NCBI GenBank assembly: GCA_023392755.1
Contig: JAEWNM010000218.1
Span: forward strand, 1 to 13,763
DNA length: 13,763 nt
Reading direction: 5' to 3'
Source of the DNA: Bacillota bacterium
Lineage (GTDB): Bacteria; Bacillota; Clostridia; Christensenellales; Aristaeellaceae
The notes under the pieces were generated by a model that had not been told where the DNA came from, did no database searches, and saw nothing but the letters and a program-made list of their open reading frames with translations. How positions within the stretch are numbered: the first letter of the stretch is position 1; the number at the start of each line of letters is the position of its first letter. The position numbers and the translations under genes are program-made. Below, piece by piece: positions 6,259 to 13,721 of the stretch.

Positions 6259-8601
6259 ATGCCCTATCCTTATCAGCGGCCCGAGCTGCCGGCGCAAGAA
6301 CGGGCAAATGACCTGCTGTCACGGATGACATTGGAGGAAAAAATTGCCCAGACGGACATGATCCGAGGCGTGGAGCTGGCGACAAAGGTACACCCCAAGC
6401 ATTTTTGCGCGGTGGACGAAACATCGGACTTTCATTGGGACAGGGTGGAATCGGCCATCGGCCCCAACGGCATGGGCTTTGTGCATGACGTGTACGCCGT
6501 ACCGAAGATATTGAACCGGCTGCAGCGCTGGTTCGTGGAAAAGACGCGCCTGGGCATCCCCTGCATTTTTACGGGGGAGGCGCTGCACGGCATCAGCTTT
6601 CCTGGTGCGACCTCCTTTCCCATGCCGCTGAATCTGGGCGCGGCCTTTGACCGGAGCCTGACCCGGGCGGTGGGACACGCCATCGCCGCGGAAACGCGAA
6701 GCCTTGGCATACACGAAATTCTGGCCCCTAACCTGGATGTGGCCCGGGACCCGCGCTGGGGCCGCATGGAGGAAACCTTTGGCGAGGACACGTATCTTTC
6801 CAGCGAGATGGCCTATGAAATAATCACCGGCGAGCAGGGGGAGGATATAAGGCGCGGCGACAGCGTTGTATGCGAGCCCAAGCACTATTGCGTACACGGC
6901 ATTCCGGAGGGCGGCGTCAACTGCGGCCCGGCCCGTGCCGGCGTGCGGGAGGTGGAAACGTGCTACCTGCCGGTGTTTGAGGCAGGCATTAAAAAAGCCG
7001 GGGCATACAACGCCATGGCCAGCTACAACAGCATCGACGGCGAGGCGGTGATGGCTTCGGAGCATTATTTGAGGGATGTGCTGCAGGGCCGCTTTGGCCT
7101 GAAGGGCTATGTCCGCTCCGACTTCGGGGGCATCAACCGGCTGAAAACCAACCATTTCATGACGAAGGACGACTTGTCGAGCATGGAAACGGCGCTTCGG
7201 GCCGGCGTGCACGTGCAGGGGTTTGATTACCCCAACGCGGTGTGGCAGCAGGGCCTTTTGCAGCTTGTGCGGGATGGCCGGATCGGCGAGGATATCATTG
7301 ACGACGCGGCGGCCAGGGTGCTGCGCGTGAAGTTTGAGCTGGGGCTGTTTGAAAACCCCTATGTATCGGAATCGCGCTACCAAGACGTACTCCGGTGCGA
7401 TAGGCACCGGGAGCTGTGCTACCTGGCGGCGTGCGAATCAACGGTGCTTTTGAAAAACCGGAATGGCCTGCTGCCGCTTAAGGGCGATACCGGGACGCTG
7501 GCGCTGTTGGGCCCATCCTCCCGCCGCCAGCGCATCGGCAGCTATGCCTCGGTGCCCGACGGCTACCGTGTGCATTCGCTTTATGAGGAGCTGCAAAATG
7601 CGCTGCCCGGCTGGAGGATATTGCAGGAGGACGGCTGCGCCATATCCGACCGGGATGTGACGCTGATGCCGGGGGCCTGGCTTCCCGGCGGCGTGAAGCT
7701 TGCGTATTACGCGGACGGAAGCTTTATGGGAAAACCCGTGGGGCAGGATACGGCGGGGGAGGTAAACTTCAACTGGATACTGGCCAAGCCCCACCGGGAG
7801 CTGCGCTTTTTGGGATATGGGGTGCGCATGGAAGGGGAGTTTATGGTCAGGCCGGAAGCGGTGGGCCGGGAGGGCTCCTTTGCCGGGCAGCTGATATTCA
7901 CCACCGAGGACAGCGTGCGCCTGTATGTGGACGGGAAGCTGGTGATCGACAGCTTTGGGGACCATAAGCAGCCCCTGCCCGCCTGCGAGTTTTTCTTTGA
8001 GGAGGGCAAGCGCCACAGCTTCACGGCGGAGTACGTGTGCGACGTGAACGGCAACCGGGTTACACTGAGCCTTATGCCCCACGGGCGGGATTCCATTGAC
8101 AGGGCGGTGGCCCTTTCGCGGATGGCGGATGTGACGGTGCTGGTGTGCGGGGACGACACCGTGACCAGCGGCGAGGGCATGGACCGGTGCGAGCTTACGC
8201 TGTATGGCAGGCAAAAGGAACTGGCCGAGCGGGTGGCCGCGCTTGATGTGCCCACGGTGATGGTGCTGGAGGTGGGCAAGCCTGTGGAACTGGGCGGCGT
8301 GGAGGCGGCGCTTGACGCCATTGTGGTGCCCTGGTTCGGGGGCGAAATGGGCGCCAAGGCCATTGCCAGCATACTGACAGGAAGGGCAAACCCGGCGGGG
8401 CGGCTGCCGGTGAGCTTTCCCCGCAGCGTGGGCATGCTGCCGCTGTACTATTCCCGGCTTCCGGGGGCCAGCGCGGAATATCTGGAGGGCAGGCGCGACG
8501 CAGCATATCCCTTTGGGCACGGGCTGAGCTATACCACGTTTGCCTACCGCGGGCTTCGAGTGGTAGGACCGGCGAGCCCTATGGCGTGCAGGTATCCCTG
8601 A
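6259..8601 (+). CDS. GH3 beta-glycosidase with inserted PA14 domain (3' end frameshifted)
   Basis: Retaining glycoside hydrolase family 3 enzyme, the beta-glucosidase/beta-xylosidase type, removing terminal beta-linked sugars. It has no signal peptide and so acts on imported oligosaccharide. The N-terminal barrel begins LLSRMTLEEKIAQTD and contains APNLDVARDPRWGRMEETFGED. The nucleophile is Asp288 in YVRSDFGG. The second domain follows, split by a PA14-like insertion at about residues 478-610 (FTTEDSVRLYVDGKLVIDSF). The acid/base is Glu639 in SGEGMDR. FGHGLSYTTF marks the end of this domain. The reading frame then ends at 8601 with an unrelated tail, while the expected fibronectin-III-like domain continues in the -1 frame at 8586-8879. 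Adding one base to the GG at 8566-8567 restores a continuous 873-residue protein (reading GTGEPYGVQVSL). TGGAGG lies 7 nt before the ATG. Whether this is a real mutation or a sequencing error cannot be told here. Confidence 0.92.
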   Translation: MPYPYQRPELPAQERANDLLSRMTLEEKIAQTDMIRGVELATKVHPKHFCAVDETSDFHWDRVESAIGPNGMGFVHDVYAVPKILNRLQRWFVEKTRLGIPCIFTGEALHGISFPGATSFPMPLNLGAAFDRSLTRAVGHAIAAETRSLGIHEILAPNLDVARDPRWGRMEETFGEDTYLSSEMAYEIITGEQGEDIRRGDSVVCEPKHYCVHGIPEGGVNCGPARAGVREVETCYLPVFEAGIKKAGAYNAMASYNSIDGEAVMASEHYLRDVLQGRFGLKGYVRSDFGGINRLKTNHFMTKDDLSSMETALRAGVHVQGFDYPNAVWQQGLLQLVRDGRIGEDIIDDAAARVLRVKFELGLFENPYVSESRYQDVLRCDRHRELCYLAACESTVLLKNRNGLLPLKGDTGTLALLGPSSRRQRIGSYASVPDGYRVHSLYEELQNALPGWRILQEDGCAISDRDVTLMPGAWLPGGVKLAYYADGSFMGKPVGQDTAGEVNFNWILAKPHRELRFLGYGVRMEGEFMVRPEAVGREGSFAGQLIFTTEDSVRLYVDGKLVIDSFGDHKQPLPACEFFFEEGKRHSFTAEYVCDVNGNRVTLSLMPHGRDSIDRAVALSRMADVTVLVCGDDTVTSGEGMDRCELTLYGRQKELAERVAALDVPTVMVLEVGKPVELGGVEAALDAIVVPWFGGEMGAKAIASILTGRANPAGRLPVSFPRSVGMLPLYYSRLPGASAEYLEGRRDAAYPFGHGLSYTTFAYRGLRVVGPASPMACRYP

Positions 8602-8879
8602 CGGTGGAAAACACAGGAAAGCTGGCCGGGGATGAAGTGGTGCAGCTGTATGTGCGGGATGAGGAAGCATCCATGGTAATGCCCATGAAGCTGCTCAAGG
8701 GGTTTGAGCGCGTATCCCTGGAGGCCGGGGAGGCGAAAACCGTTACCTTCGACCTTGGCTTTGACAGCTTCAAACTTATGAACAAGCGGTATGAATGGGT
8801 GGTGGAGCCGGGAGAATTTACGGTTATGGCCGGCGCTTCCAGCGAGGATATCCGGCTGGAAGAGAGAATTGTTTTGTAA
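8586..8879 (+). pseudogene. C-terminal fibronectin-III-like domain of the GH3 enzyme, out of frame
   Basis: This stretch encodes VQVSLTVENTGKLAGDEVVQLYVRDEE and continues to KLLKGFERVSLEAGEAKTV and EWVVEPGEFTVMAGASSEDIRL. That is the standard closing domain of GH3 enzymes, about 95 residues. It lies in the -1 frame relative to 6259-8601 and overlaps its end by 16 nt. No ribosome binding site precedes the GTG at 8586, so it is not an independent gene. It is best treated as the severed 3' end of the GH3 gene. No classical X-XXY-YYZ slippery heptamer is visible near 8560-8590, which argues against programmed frameshifting. Confidence 0.88.
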
Positions 8880-8922
8880 GGCGGGCAAGCTTTTGGACGG
8901 GACTGGACAGCAGGGCCAGGGG

Positions 8923-8936
8923 CGGGCTAAGGCCCG
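8923..8936 (+). repeat. Short hairpin before the dehydrogenase gene
   Basis: CGGGC (8923-8927) and GCCCG (8932-8936) form a 5-bp stem around TAAG in the 82-bp gap between the GH3 frame and the SDR gene. It is small and might be chance in GC-rich DNA. It follows the pattern of hairpins in the two larger upstream gaps of this operon. Confidence 0.35.
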
Positions 8937-8961
8937 GATAACCAAATATGGGAGGCGTTGT

Positions 8962-9831
8962 ATGCAAACGGCAAAGGCGGCCGTCATAACCGGCGGCAGC
9001 AGCGGCATAGGCCAGGGCTGCGCCCTGGTGCTGGCCGAACAGGGGTATGACGTGGCGATTACCTACTCCAGAAACGCCGATGGTGCGGAGGAAACCCGCA
9101 GGCAGGTGGAAGCGCTGGGCCGGCGCTGCTTTGTGTATCCCGCGAACCTGCAGGACAAGGGCGTGGCGGAAGGCATTGTCAGGCAGGCGAGAAAGGACAT
9201 GGGAAGGCTGGACCTTTTGATCAGCAATGCCGGGCGGGACGCCAGAAACAGCATTCTCACCGCCACCAGGGAAGATTTGCAGTATATAGTGGACACCAAC
9301 TTTATCGGCTATCTCATGGCCGCGGGGGAGGCAGCCCGCATAATGGTGAGGGACGGAACCCAGGGCTCCATTCTCTTTGTCACATCCACCCGCGGCGAAT
9401 CGGCACATCCCGATGATTTTGTGTACGGCGGCATCAAGGCGGCCATCAACCGCGCGGCCCAGTCACTGGCGCTGGAGCTTTCGGCCTATGGCATAAGGGT
9501 TAACTGCATTGCGCCGGGTGCCACCAGGGTGCGTAAGGGCAACCCTCCTCCCGAAGCGAAGGCGGGGGATATCGTAAGAGGGCGCCCGTTTTATCCCATT
9601 GAGGATTCCATCCCCCTGGGTCGCATGGGCGTGCCCAGGGACACCGGCGAGCTGGCGGCATTCCTTAGCAGCGACAGGGGCTCGTATATCACCGGCACCG
9701 TTATCCGGGTGGACGGGGGCTTGACGCTTCCGGGGCAGCCCGAATGGTTTGCCCCCTCCGTTTGGCTGGACAAGGCATGGGCGCAGCGCCACAGGGACGC
9801 GGCCATGGAGCGCGGGGACGAACAGGCCTGA
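8962..9831 (+). CDS. Short-chain dehydrogenase/reductase (glucose-dehydrogenase-like SDR)
   Basis: Classical NAD(P)-dependent SDR, 289 residues. It has the dinucleotide-binding TGGSSGIG at 10-17, SNAG at the end of beta-4, Ser142 in VTSTRGE, and the catalytic Tyr155-x-x-x-Lys159 in YGGIKAA. IRVNCIAPGATRV and ITGTVIRVDGGLTL are typical later motifs. The C-terminus extends about 25 residues past the usual end (PEWFAPSVWLDKAW onwards). The frame is open upstream to 8791, but ATG 8962 has GGGAGG at 8950-8955 with good spacing and starts right before the Rossmann fold, so it is chosen. The gene is 35 nt from the sugar-acid dehydratase gene, suggesting a paired function. Oxidation of a released aldose to its lactone, or reduction of a keto-uronate, are both plausible. 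The substrate is not readable. Confidence 0.9.
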   Translation: MQTAKAAVITGGSSGIGQGCALVLAEQGYDVAITYSRNADGAEETRRQVEALGRRCFVYPANLQDKGVAEGIVRQARKDMGRLDLLISNAGRDARNSILTATREDLQYIVDTNFIGYLMAAGEAARIMVRDGTQGSILFVTSTRGESAHPDDFVYGGIKAAINRAAQSLALELSAYGIRVNCIAPGATRVRKGNPPPEAKAGDIVRGRPFYPIEDSIPLGRMGVPRDTGELAAFLSSDRGSYITGTVIRVDGGLTLPGQPEWFAPSVWLDKAWAQRHRDAAMERGDEQA

Positions 9832-9866
9832 TGTGCTTAATATCATATTGAATGAGGTGAATTTTT

Positions 9867-11081
9867 ATGGCGCTTACGATTACGGATGTCCGGGCGATAG
9901 TAACTGCCCCGCAAAAAACGCCCCTGGTGGTTGTCCGCGTGGACACAAGCGAGCCCGGCCTGTATGGCCTGGGCTGTGCTACGTTTACCCAGCGGTTTTT
10001 GACGGTGGCGTATGAAATTGAGCATTATTTGAAGCCGCTGCTCGTGGGGAAGGATGCTTCCCGCATTGAGGATATCTGGCAGATGACTACCGTTTCCGCC
10101 TATTGGCGCAACGGGCCGATACAAAATGCCGCACTGTCCGGCGTGGATATGGCGCTGTGGGATATCAAGGGAAAGCAGGCGGGCCTGCCTCTGTACGAGC
10201 TGTTTGGCGGAAAGGTGCGCGAGGGCGCGCGCGTTTACCGCCATGCCGACGGGAAGACGCTGGAGGAAATCGGCGACCGGGTGCAGGCGTTTATGGAAAA
10301 GGGCGTGCAGGTGATAAGGCTTCAGCACGGCGGTTACGGCGGGAACGCGGGGGGAATGCAGCCCCTGTCCTCCCTGCGGCCGGAAGGGGCGTGCGACGGG
10401 GCGTATTACGATCCGCTGCAATATCAGTTGTCCGTGACCAGGCTGTTCGACTATATGCGCAACCGCTTCGGCTTTGGCGTGGAATTCTGCCATGACGTTC
10501 ATGAGCATCTGGAACCCATGGAATCCATACGCCTGGCCAAGGAGCTGGAACCCTTCCGGCTGTTCTTCTATGAGGATTCCCTGGCACCGGAACAGGGCGA
10601 ATGGTTCGAAATCATGCGCAGGCAGACCCATACGCCCATCGCCATGGGTGAGCTGTTTGTGAACCCCAGGGAGTGGACGCCGCTTATCGCCAACAAGCTG
10701 ATTGATTACATACGCTGCCATATCAGCCAGATTGGCGGCATTACACCCGCCCGCAAGCTGGCTGCCTTCTGCGAGGCGTTCAGCGTGCGCACCGCCTGGC
10801 ACGGGCCGGGAGATGTGTCGCCCGTGGGCCATGCCGCCAACATTCACCTGGACGTGTCCGCGTGGAATTTCGGCATACAGGAGTGGTCAGGTTTCACACA
10901 GGCCAGCCTGGACGTGTTCCCCGGATCGCCGGAGCTGCGGGGCGGTTATGTGTATCCCAACGACAAGCCCGACCTTGGCATCGACATCGATGAAAAGCTG
11001 GCCGCCAAGTTCCCCTGCGACCCGGCGCTGCCCACATGGACCAACTGCCGCCGCCCGGACGGAACGCTGGGAAGGCCGTGA
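9867..11081 (+). CDS. rspA: Sugar-acid dehydratase, ManD/RspA group (mandelate racemase/enolase superfamily)
   Basis: Enolase-superfamily enzyme, 404 residues, of the D-mannonate dehydratase (ManD) subgroup that includes E. coli RspA. These enzymes convert D-mannonate or D-gluconate to 2-keto-3-deoxy-D-gluconate with Mg2+. Diagnostic stretches are TFTQRFLTVAYEIEHYLKP, YWRNGPIQNAALSGVDMALW and LYELFGGKVREGARVYRHADG. Metal ligands fall at Asp210 (CHDVHE), Glu236 (YEDSL) and Glu262 (GELF). His212 and His312 (WHGPGD) match catalytic positions of the family. Residue 314 is Pro; from memory, high-activity mannonate dehydratases have Ala there, and Pro goes with weak or different activity as in RspA. 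Substrate is therefore uncertain. GAGGTGA precedes the ATG. This is the last gene of the operon, followed by a structured terminator region. Confidence 0.93.
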   Translation: MALTITDVRAIVTAPQKTPLVVVRVDTSEPGLYGLGCATFTQRFLTVAYEIEHYLKPLLVGKDASRIEDIWQMTTVSAYWRNGPIQNAALSGVDMALWDIKGKQAGLPLYELFGGKVREGARVYRHADGKTLEEIGDRVQAFMEKGVQVIRLQHGGYGGNAGGMQPLSSLRPEGACDGAYYDPLQYQLSVTRLFDYMRNRFGFGVEFCHDVHEHLEPMESIRLAKELEPFRLFFYEDSLAPEQGEWFEIMRRQTHTPIAMGELFVNPREWTPLIANKLIDYIRCHISQIGGITPARKLAAFCEAFSVRTAWHGPGDVSPVGHAANIHLDVSAWNFGIQEWSGFTQASLDVFPGSPELRGGYVYPNDKPDLGIDIDEKLAAKFPCDPALPTWTNCRRPDGTLGRP

Positions 11082-11088
11082 TGAATCA

Positions 11089-11222
11089 GGGCTGCCGTGC
11101 TGACCGGATATGGCATATCACTGCTTAAGGGACGGGATTTTGCGCCGCAACAAGCGGCCCTAAGACATTTTCCGCCTTTGAGCAGGCATGCGATTACGCG
11201 GCCGGAACGGCAGCCCTTTTTT
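11089..11222 (+). terminator. Structured 3' end and terminator of the operon
   Basis: GGGCTGCCGT (11089-11098) is exactly complementary to ACGGCAGCCC (11207-11216), which is followed at once by TTTTTT (11217-11222). That makes a 10-bp terminator stem whose loop is 108 nt. Inside it are GATATG-G-CATATC (11107-11119) and GCCGC-AACAA-GCGGC framed by CTTAAGGG and CCCTAAG. The right arm can instead form a local GCCG-GAA-CGGC hairpin (11201-11211), excluding the long stem. It terminates the plus-strand operon before the convergent dehydrogenase gene. The extra structure could be a processed small RNA or only a protective 3' end. Confidence 0.65.
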
Positions 11223-11232
11223 GGTAAGCGGA

Positions 11233-12069
11233 TTATTCCCTGGCCGGCAGCACCCTGAGCAGCCATTTGTACACAATATCAACGCCTTTTTCGGGAAGCA
11301 GCTCCAGCATGGCCAGCAGTTTTCCGGTGCCGATACGATACTTTATTCGCGGATGCTTTGTTTCCAGGGCATGAACCATCAACGCCGCCAGCTTTTTTGC
11401 GTCATTGTCCTGCCGCAGCTCCTGCATCATCATGGGCTTCATACGCGCAAGTACATTTTTGTAATGCTTTGTTTCCACCAGCGTTTGATGAAAGCAGGCC
11501 AGCGTTTTTTGCGTCATGCCGGTTTGGTATGAGCCCGGCTGTATCTTGATGACGGGGATGCCCAGAAACATAAGCTCCCGCCGCAGGCTGTCGCTGTAGG
11601 CCTCCACCGCGCGCTTGGAAAGGAAGTAAGGCGCTGCAAAGGGCTGCGCCGTCATCCAGCCCGCTTCCGAGGAGCAGTTGACGATGCGGCCATGACCCTT
11701 GAGAAGCAGTTCAAAAAAAGCGCGGTTCACGCGGATCATGCCCAGCACATTTACATCAAGCAGCCGCTCCGCCAATTGTACGCAGCCGCCTTCGACCATG
11801 GAAGCGAAGGCGCTGCGCCCGGCGAAATTGACGATGGCGTCAAGCCTTCCCGCATGCTCCGCCACGAGCTGCAACGCGGATTGAACGCTTGCGTCCTCCG
11901 TGATATCCATGCGCACGGGGATCACGTTATCAAGCGCCTTGAATTCCTGAAGCTTTTGCGCGTTTGTCCCCGCGGCAAACACGGTCCAGCGGTGGGTTTC
12001 GGACAGCGCCCGGACGCAAATCTCACCCAGCCCGCCGGTGGCGCCTGAAAAAAGAACAATCTTGGACAT
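11233..12069 (-). CDS. Short-chain dehydrogenase/reductase (retinol-dehydrogenase-like SDR)
   Basis: Classical SDR of 278 residues, probably NAD(P)-dependent. It has GATGGLG at 9-15, NFAG at 81-84 (a variant of the usual NNAG), Asn107 in DVNVLG, Ser134 in NCSSEAG, and Tyr148-x-x-x-Lys152 in YFLSKRAVEAY. KIQPGSYQTGM follows, in place of the usual PG motif. The frame is open from an ATG at 12099, but there the AAAAGGAT sits against the start codon. ATG 12069 starts directly at SKIVLFSGATGG and is chosen, although its GGGA is rather far (about 11 nt). It lies 46 nt downstream of the serine hydrolase on the same strand, so the two are probably co-transcribed. It is convergent with and not obviously part of the sugar operon. 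The substrate is unknown. Confidence 0.87.
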   Translation of the reverse strand: MSKIVLFSGATGGLGEICVRALSETHRWTVFAAGTNAQKLQEFKALDNVIPVRMDITEDASVQSALQLVAEHAGRLDAIVNFAGRSAFASMVEGGCVQLAERLLDVNVLGMIRVNRAFFELLLKGHGRIVNCSSEAGWMTAQPFAAPYFLSKRAVEAYSDSLRRELMFLGIPVIKIQPGSYQTGMTQKTLACFHQTLVETKHYKNVLARMKPMMMQELRQDNDAKKLAALMVHALETKHPRIKYRIGTGKLLAMLELLPEKGVDIVYKWLLRVLPARE

Positions 12070-12081
12070 CACGTTCACATC

Positions 12082-12111
12082 CCTTTTGCGCAAGGGCATA
12101 TCCTTTTGCGC
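12082..12111 (-). repeat. Tandem 10-bp direct repeats carrying two candidate ribosome sites
   Basis: CCTTTTGCGC occurs at 12082-12091 and again at 12102-12111, with a 20-nt period. On the minus strand each gives GCGCAAAAGG followed by GAT or AT and then an ATG-containing stretch. The two copies therefore offer two Shine-Dalgarno-like sites, one for ATG 12099 and one for the 12069 region. It looks like a small local duplication of the gene's initiation region. Confidence 0.45.
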
Positions 12112-12115
12112 GCCG

Positions 12116-13681
12116 TCACTCTTTCAGTGCCGCGCCGTATTTGGCGTAGGGCTGCATAGGCCCGGCGCAGCCCACCACGTATTCCGTTACTTCCAGCTCC
12201 GCGCTGTCACCGTCAAATGTGAATTTGTATTCCTCGTGATACGGCTCCTCCACGTATTGCCAGTCAAGGAGGAACGTGTTTTCCCCTTCCCAGCCGCCTA
12301 TGAGGGCCACGGCCCGGTAGGGCGGATAATAGACCAGTGTGCCAAGCTGCCTTGCATCGGATACGCGGTATACGCCGTCCAGCCCCACGGGCAGCGAAAA
12401 TTTTCTGCCCTGCTGCACGATGGTCAGGGTGCATGCGTCAGCACTGTCAAACGTTATGCAAAAGCTGGAAAAGAGGCCGCTTGTGCCAAACGTCTTTCCG
12501 CTGATGCGCTTTGCCGTTTCGGGCAGAGGGGATGCAGCCTTGGGAGCTGGATGCTCCAATTCCAAAACGCACGCCGCCAGCGCATCGGCGGCTATTTTGT
12601 TTACAGGCAAAGGTGCTTTGGATTTGGCCGCGGGAACGACAAAGTCGCTCATCAGCTTTACCGGCTGGTATGCCTCCTGATAATTGATGCCGCTGGTGAA
12701 CACGGCTACCATATCATATTCCGGCAGTATGTATACAAACTGCCCAGCAAACCCGTCGGCCCTGAAGCCGCCAAAGGGATTCATCCAAAACTGGTAGCCG
12801 TAATCGTCGCCCCGCGTTTGTCCAAAGTACGCTTCGATATGCTTTTGCGTAGCCGCTTGCACCCATTGGGCGGGTACGATTTGTTTGCCTTTCCAGACGC
12901 CGTTGTGCAAAATCATGTACCCGAACTTCGCCATATCCGTAGGCGTTATGCGCAGACCCCATCCGCCGGTATGGATGCCTTCGGCGGATTTCTCCCATTC
13001 GTAGCCCTTGATGCCAAGGGGATTGAAAAGATGTTCCCTGGCATAGGCCTCCACATCCTGCCCTGTCGTTTTTTTCAGGATAGCGGCCAGCAGGTGCGAT
13101 GCGCCGCTGTCATACAAAAAGCGCGTTCCGGGCTTATGGGTAAAGGGCAGGCTGAAAAACGTCTGCGGCCAGCCGCGGCTTGCGTGCACGGCGCCCACCG
13201 AATCGGCTTCATGGCCCGCGGACATGGTCAGCACGTTTTCAAGGGTGATGTTTTCAGTGCCAAGACTGTTTTCCGGCATTTTCACATCCGGGAAGAGTTC
13301 GGCGATTTTCTGATCCACGCCTTTGATTTTGCCCTCGCCGATGGCAATGCCGATCAGGGAGGAGGTAAAGCTCTTGGTGGCCGAAAACAGATTGTGACGC
13401 GTATCCCGGTGAAAGGGCTGGAAATACGCTTCGCAGACGAGATGGCCGTTGCGTATCAGCAGCATGCTGTGGATAGGCACCTTTTGGGCCTTTATGGTAT
13501 CGAACATTTTTACCAGCAGCTTAGAATCGATGCCCTGCTCCTCCGGCGTGGAGCGGCGCCAGTTCTCCGCAGGGTAATACGTGGTGCCGGCCTCTTCATC
13601 CATAGCGGTCTCGCAGCCGCCAAGGCAACAGGAAAGCAGCATCTGCGATGCAAACAGGAGGGCGGTAAGACTCTTTTTCAT
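12116..13681 (-). CDS. Serine hydrolase lipoprotein, beta-lactamase/PBP-like (class C fold)
   Basis: 521-residue exported protein of the beta-lactamase-related family, whose members include esterases, D-amino-acid peptidases and PBP4-like proteins. The N-terminus is a lipoprotein signal (MKKSLTALLFASQMLLSCC, then LGGC with Cys23 as the likely lipidated residue), placing it on the outer face of the membrane. The catalytic SxxK is Ser100-Ala-Thr-Lys103 (FSATKSF). The second motif is Tyr190-Asp-Ser192 (FLYDSGASHLL). FTSGINYQ may be the third, in place of KTG. Residues from about 390 form an extra C-terminal beta-rich region (FGTSGLFSSFCITFDSADAC to the end) of a type seen in several such hydrolases. 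AAGGAGG precedes the ATG. A perfect palindrome lies 26 nt upstream. True beta-lactam hydrolysis cannot be inferred from these motifs. Confidence 0.9.
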   Translation of the reverse strand: MKKSLTALLFASQMLLSCCLGGCETAMDEEAGTTYYPAENWRRSTPEEQGIDSKLLVKMFDTIKAQKVPIHSMLLIRNGHLVCEAYFQPFHRDTRHNLFSATKSFTSSLIGIAIGEGKIKGVDQKIAELFPDVKMPENSLGTENITLENVLTMSAGHEADSVGAVHASRGWPQTFFSLPFTHKPGTRFLYDSGASHLLAAILKKTTGQDVEAYAREHLFNPLGIKGYEWEKSAEGIHTGGWGLRITPTDMAKFGYMILHNGVWKGKQIVPAQWVQAATQKHIEAYFGQTRGDDYGYQFWMNPFGGFRADGFAGQFVYILPEYDMVAVFTSGINYQEAYQPVKLMSDFVVPAAKSKAPLPVNKIAADALAACVLELEHPAPKAASPLPETAKRISGKTFGTSGLFSSFCITFDSADACTLTIVQQGRKFSLPVGLDGVYRVSDARQLGTLVYYPPYRAVALIGGWEGENTFLLDWQYVEEPYHEEYKFTFDGDSAELEVTEYVVGCAGPMQPYAKYGAALKE

Positions 13682-13707
13682 GAAAAAAATCCTCCTTCAC
13701 GGTCATG

Positions 13708-13721
13708 ATGAACGCGTTCAT
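13708..13721. promoter_or_regulatory. Perfect 14-bp palindrome upstream of the serine hydrolase
   Basis: ATGAACGCGTTCAT is its own reverse complement. On the minus strand a TTGTCA (13732-13727) resembles a -35 box and the palindrome lies within what would be the spacer. The -10 candidates 17-18 bp on (ATCATG or TCATGA) are poor. The symmetry and position fit a repressor or activator operator, for example of a TetR-type protein, but no such regulator is in the window. Confidence 0.5.

Noticed and set aside
6319..8670. Long minus-strand frames opposite the GH3 gene (6319-7407 and 7438-8670)
   Set aside because: They are shadows of the GH3 coding sequence with no start signals or domain motifs.
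8586..8879. A separate small protein made of a fibronectin-III-like domain
   Set aside because: It is the normal end of GH3 enzymes, has no ribosome binding site, and joins the GH3 frame by a single-base correction.
8791..8961. An N-terminal extension of the first dehydrogenase from 8791
   Set aside because: It overlaps the GH3 C-terminal coding sequence, lacks a ribosome site, and the Rossmann motif begins right after ATG 8962, which has GGGAGG upstream.
11089..11222. A known riboswitch or housekeeping RNA (SRP RNA, 6S, tmRNA)
   Set aside because: I could not match any conserved core of these RNAs, and the region follows the last gene of the operon rather than leading one.
12038..13708. 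A 556-codon open frame on the plus strand opposite the serine hydrolase
   Set aside because: It is antisense to a gene with clear catalytic motifs, a lipoprotein signal and a ribosome binding site. Its own translation shows no recognisable domain and has no upstream site; long antisense frames are common in GC-rich DNA.
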